DNA of 64,000 bases. Origin: Acidocella aquatica (GTDB lineage: Bacteria; Pseudomonadota; Alphaproteobacteria; Acetobacterales; Acetobacteraceae). The translations under genes were made by a program, and so were the position numbers. Shown in pieces: positions 61,201-64,000 of the stretch. How positions within the stretch are numbered: the first letter of the stretch is position 1; each line of letters starts with the position of its first letter. The stretch covers positions 1 to 64,000 of the forward strand of contig NZ_BSOS01000003.1 of assembly GCF_030160635.1 (NCBI RefSeq), read 5' to 3'. The notes below the pieces were generated by a model. It searched no databases. It saw only the letters and a program-made list of their open reading frames with translations, and was not told the DNA's origin.

Positions 61201-64000
61201 ATGCCACTAAGCGGCTTTCCCCGGTCTAAAGCAACCAAGTATTCTCCGCGTAAAAAAGTGTCGCGGGAGGGAGTGCCGGTGGATGCACTGGATCGCTTTC
61301 CAGTCGTCGGCATAGGGGCCTCCGCAGGCGGGTTGGACGCCTGCCAGAAGTTTATAGCGGCGATCCCGCCAAATAGCGGCATGGCATTCATACTTGTTCA
61401 GCATCTGGATCCAACTCATGAGAGCATGATGGTGGATCTGCTGAAAGGTCTGACCTCCATTCCCGTGGTTCAAGCAAATGAAGGCATGCTGATTGAGCGC
61501 GACAATTTTTATATCATACCACCGGGCTCATATCTTGCCGCTGACGCGGGGGTGCTTCATTTGTCGCCACCTCTGTCACGCCCTGGCGTCCGCATGCCGT
61601 TTGATTTTTTGCTGCTTTCGCTCGCTCAACATTATGGAAGCGACGCTGCAGCCGTTGTTTTATCCGGCACGGGAACCGATGGCAGCCTAGGGGGACAGGC
61701 GATCAAGGCACATGGCGGCGCGGTGTTTGTTCAGGAACCTGGCGAAGCAGATTACGATGGCATGCCACAAAGCGCCATTCAAGCGGGATTGGCCGATTTT
61801 GTTCTACCTGTATCTGATATCCCTGAGGCACTTATGGGGCACGTTAAAAAGGGCATTGCGACCAGAAGGATGGCATCTGCGGTGGGTGTAGCCCATATAT
61901 CATTACGCAAAATAATAGACCTGCTGCACGTTAAAACTGCTCATGATTTTACCCTCTACAAGGAGGGGACATTACAGCGTCGTATTGAACGGCGCATGGC
62001 CATGGCGTCGATTGGCGCCAACCGCATGGATGAATATCTAAAATTGCTCGAAAGTGATGAGCATGAACTGAACTTACTGGCAAGCGACTTACTGATCAAC
62101 GTCACGAGTTTTTTTAGGGATACTAAAGTTTTCGACCTGCTGGCTAAAAACTATATCCCAGTGCTGGTCAAAAAATCAGAACCGAATAAGCTCTTGCGTA
62201 TTTGGGTCGCGGGCTGCAGTACGGGTGAGGAAGCGTACTCCCTGGCGATTTTGTTCCTTGAGGAAATATCGGCATCCAAAAGTAGCATAAAGCTTCAGGT
62301 TTTTGCGTCGGACATTGATGCGGACGCCGTTGCGTTGGCGCGGGAGGGGCTATACCCCAATACGATTTCTGGCGAGGTTTCCGCGGTCCGGCTAGCTCGC
62401 TTTTTTATCAAGGAAGAGCATGGGTTTAGGGTTGTTCCTGAGCTGCGCGCCTCCGTGATATTCACTGTGCAGGACGTTCTCACAGATCCACCTTTTTCCA
62501 GAATAGATTTCGTTTCTTGCCGGAATCTTCTAATTTACCTTCAATCTAAAGCTCAGGAAAGGGTTGTTAGCAATTTCGACTTTGCTTTGCGTGACGGCGG
62601 CATATTGCTGCTTGGCGGGGCGGAGACGGTAGGTGTATTGAACGGCCGCTTTGAGGCGCTTTCAAAGCAAGACAGGATCTATCAGCATAATAGCGGCCGG
62701 CACCCTGGCGAATTTGGCTTCCTTGTTAATGCCGGTGACATAACACGCATGCCATCACGCCCAAGCCAAAGCAGCCTTGTACCCCGGCAAACGGCACTTT
62801 CCGAGCTTTGCCGGAGACTCGTGCTTGATACCTTTGCGCCAGCCGCGGTGCTTATCAACGATAAGAATGAATGCCTTTATTCGCTGGGGCCGACAGATCG
62901 TTATTTACGTCTGGCGCCGGGCCATCCGACGCATGACTTGCTTGCCATGGTGCCATCCAACTTGCGCGCAAAACTCCGTTCGGCAATTCACAAAGCCACC
63001 CAGGAGATTGTGCGTGTTGCATTTGAGGGGGGAGAGGTTCTCCACGATGGTGTCGTCACCCCCTTTAGTATTGATGTGCAGCCTGTCTCGAACGAAAGTG
63101 AGCCGCTGGTTTTGGTCTGCTTTGTTGATGCGCAGCCAAAGCATGCGCAGACGGCCGGGATTCACGATGATCACGAGCAGTCTCCGAGAATTTCTGCTTT
63201 GGAGCGTGAGCTGCAGGGGGTACGCGCTGAACTCCAGGGAGCGATCCGCAATCTGGAAATATCGGGCGAGGAACAGAAGGTAATTAATCAGGAAGCACTT
63301 TCGGTCAACGAAGAATATCAATCGACCAATGAAGAGCTGCTGACCTCAAAAGAGGAACTCCAGTCTCTCAATGAGGAACTCACAGCACTTAATAGCCAAT
63401 TGCAGGAGACCTTGGAACGCCAGCGGACGACGGCCAATGATTTGCAGAACGTCCTCTATAGCACCGACGTTGCAACGCTTTTCCTGGACCTTCATCTTAA
63501 TATCAGATTTTTTACCCCTGCTACAAAGGTGCTTTTCAATCTGCTGCCTGGCGATATCGGCCGACCACTCACAGATATGCATTCCCTGGCATCCGATGAC
63601 ACATTAGCATCTGACGCCAACGCCGTACTGCTAAGCGCGCAGCCATTTGACCGCGAAATATCAACACCGAATGGTCTGTGGTTTATCCGCCGGACCATGC
63701 CCTATCGCACGCATGATGATGGCATCGAGGGTGTCGTTATAACCTACACCGACATTACTGAACGCAAAGCAACCAAGGAGCGGCTGGAAGAAGCGACAAA
63801 AGCCGCAGATTTGGCTAATTTGGCAAAGTCCCGCTTTCTCGCCGCGGCCAGTCATGATTTGCGTCAGCCATTGCAAACACTGGCCCTTGTACAAGGGCTC
63901 CTGGGTAAGGAGGTGCTCGGCGAGAAGGCCCAAAAGCTCATAAAGCTATTCGACCAAACTGCAGACTCAATGTCCAGCATGGTCAACACATTGCTGGATA
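61201..64000 (+). CDS. CheB-CheR-PAS-histidine kinase fusion (partial)
   Basis: Open from ATG 61201 to the window end (933 codons). CheB methylesterase: VVGIGASAGGLDACQKFI (Ser41), LVQHLDPTH (His68), LSGTGTDGSLGGQAI (Asp160). CheR methyltransferase: YKEGTLQRRIERRMA, LLINVTSFFRD, RIWVAGCSTGEEAYSLAI and DFVSCRNLLIYL. A coiled coil (SVNEEYQSTNEELLTSKEEL, QSLNEELTALNSQLQE), PAS domain, then HisKA with His885 in RFLAAASHDLRQPLQTLALV. This architecture is a two-component sensor in alphaproteobacteria rather than true chemotaxis. GTG codons at 61279 and 61285 are alternative starts. The ATPase domain lies beyond the window. Confidence 0.88.
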   Translation, partial: MPLSGFPRSKATKYSPRKKVSREGVPVDALDRFPVVGIGASAGGLDACQKFIAAIPPNSGMAFILVQHLDPTHESMMVDLLKGLTSIPVVQANEGMLIERDNFYIIPPGSYLAADAGVLHLSPPLSRPGVRMPFDFLLLSLAQHYGSDAAAVVLSGTGTDGSLGGQAIKAHGGAVFVQEPGEADYDGMPQSAIQAGLADFVLPVSDIPEALMGHVKKGIATRRMASAVGVAHISLRKIIDLLHVKTAHDFTLYKEGTLQRRIERRMAMASIGANRMDEYLKLLESDEHELNLLASDLLINVTSFFRDTKVFDLLAKNYIPVLVKKSEPNKLLRIWVAGCSTGEEAYSLAILFLEEISASKSSIKLQVFASDIDADAVALAREGLYPNTISGEVSAVRLARFFIKEEHGFRVVPELRASVIFTVQDVLTDPPFSRIDFVSCRNLLIYLQSKAQERVVSNFDFALRDGGILLLGGAETVGVLNGRFEALSKQDRIYQHNSGRHPGEFGFLVNAGDITRMPSRPSQSSLVPRQTALSELCRRLVLDTFAPAAVLINDKNECLYSLGPTDRYLRLAPGHPTHDLLAMVPSNLRAKLRSAIHKATQEIVRVAFEGGEVLHDGVVTPFSIDVQPVSNESEPLVLVCFVDAQPKHAQTAGIHDDHEQSPRISALERELQGVRAELQGAIRNLEISGEEQKVINQEALSVNEEYQSTNEELLTSKEELQSLNEELTALNSQLQETLERQRTTANDLQNVLYSTDVATLFLDLHLNIRFFTPATKVLFNLLPGDIGRPLTDMHSLASDDTLASDANAVLLSAQPFDREISTPNGLWFIRRTMPYRTHDDGIEGVVITYTDITERKATKERLEEATKAADLANLAKSRFLAAASHDLRQPLQTLALVQGLLGKEVLGEKAQKLIKLFDQTADSMSSMVNTLLD

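Overview
This is a 64 kb, mostly GC-rich bacterial window. Gene content (aerobic cobalamin pathway, DUF3309, CsbD, SYLF and DUF2252 stress genes, fused CheB-CheR-histidine kinase, IS families) points to an alphaproteobacterium, most likely Acetobacteraceae. That placement is an inference from gene content, not a phylogeny. IS remnants, a plasmid-type ribbon-helix-helix remnant, a MazEF pair and a copper island suggest a chromosome much reworked by mobile DNA, or a large plasmid. No rRNA or tRNA gene was recognised.

Layout. 1-831: broken IS701, IS1595 and tyrosine-integrase pieces. 971-4536: ECF sigma factor, its membrane anti-sigma factor, a secreted fasciclin protein, a DUF3034 outer-membrane protein and an exported truncated haemoglobin. 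5450-27317: a nearly complete adenosylcobalamin locus built from two units, each led by a cobalamin riboswitch. The plus unit runs DUF1636, cobW, cobN, cobG, cobH, cobI, cobJ, cobL, cobE, cobM, cobB, bluB. The minus unit runs cobD, cobO, cbiB, cobQ, cobT, cobS and a tyrosine-phosphatase-like gene. cobK and cbiD lie inverted inside the plus unit, and cobU diverges from the second riboswitch. 27359-31240: a mobile-element graveyard with a Tn3 transposase carrying two amber codons, domains V-VI of a group II intron and the 3' end of an IS3 orfB that truncates copC. 31225-39405: a minus-strand copper and thiol-redox island (copC remnant, TlpA, SCO, methyltransferase, DsbD/ScsB, Met-rich protein, DUF411, multicopper oxidase, CueR, copA remnant). 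39761-42714: MazEF, then a decayed IS with perfect 18-bp ends that interrupts a YXWGXW-type gene. 42990-45360: small stress genes. 45402-49029: hybrid histidine kinase and two receiver proteins. 49202-51770: IS21-type repeats, a perfect 29-bp palindrome, IS91, a truncated integrase and IS110 fragments. 52001-52531: two Thr-rich exported proteins. 52844-60132: a two-partner secretion pair (exoprotein broken by one stop codon), an L,D-transpeptidase-like lipoprotein and a DUF6065-JmjC/cupin fusion. 60256-61036: a serine-recombinase/IS701 chimera. 61201-64000: a CheB-CheR-PAS-histidine kinase that runs off the window.

How the genes work together. The cobalamin locus covers precorrin-2 to adenosylcobalamin, including cobalt insertion (CobN), lower-ligand synthesis (BluB, CobT) and loop assembly. 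The first methyltransferase (CobA) and the other two chelatase subunits are not in the window. It is a hybrid aerobic pathway: CobG is present and CbiD takes the CobF step. The copper island combines sensing, cuprous oxidation and periplasmic thiol repair, but has lost its exporting ATPase and CopC to rearrangement. The most unusual coding neighbourhood is 53563-60132, where a secretion pair sits next to a cell-wall-type enzyme and a putative 2-oxoglutarate oxygenase. Many decayed genes carry single nonsense codons that C-to-T transitions could explain.
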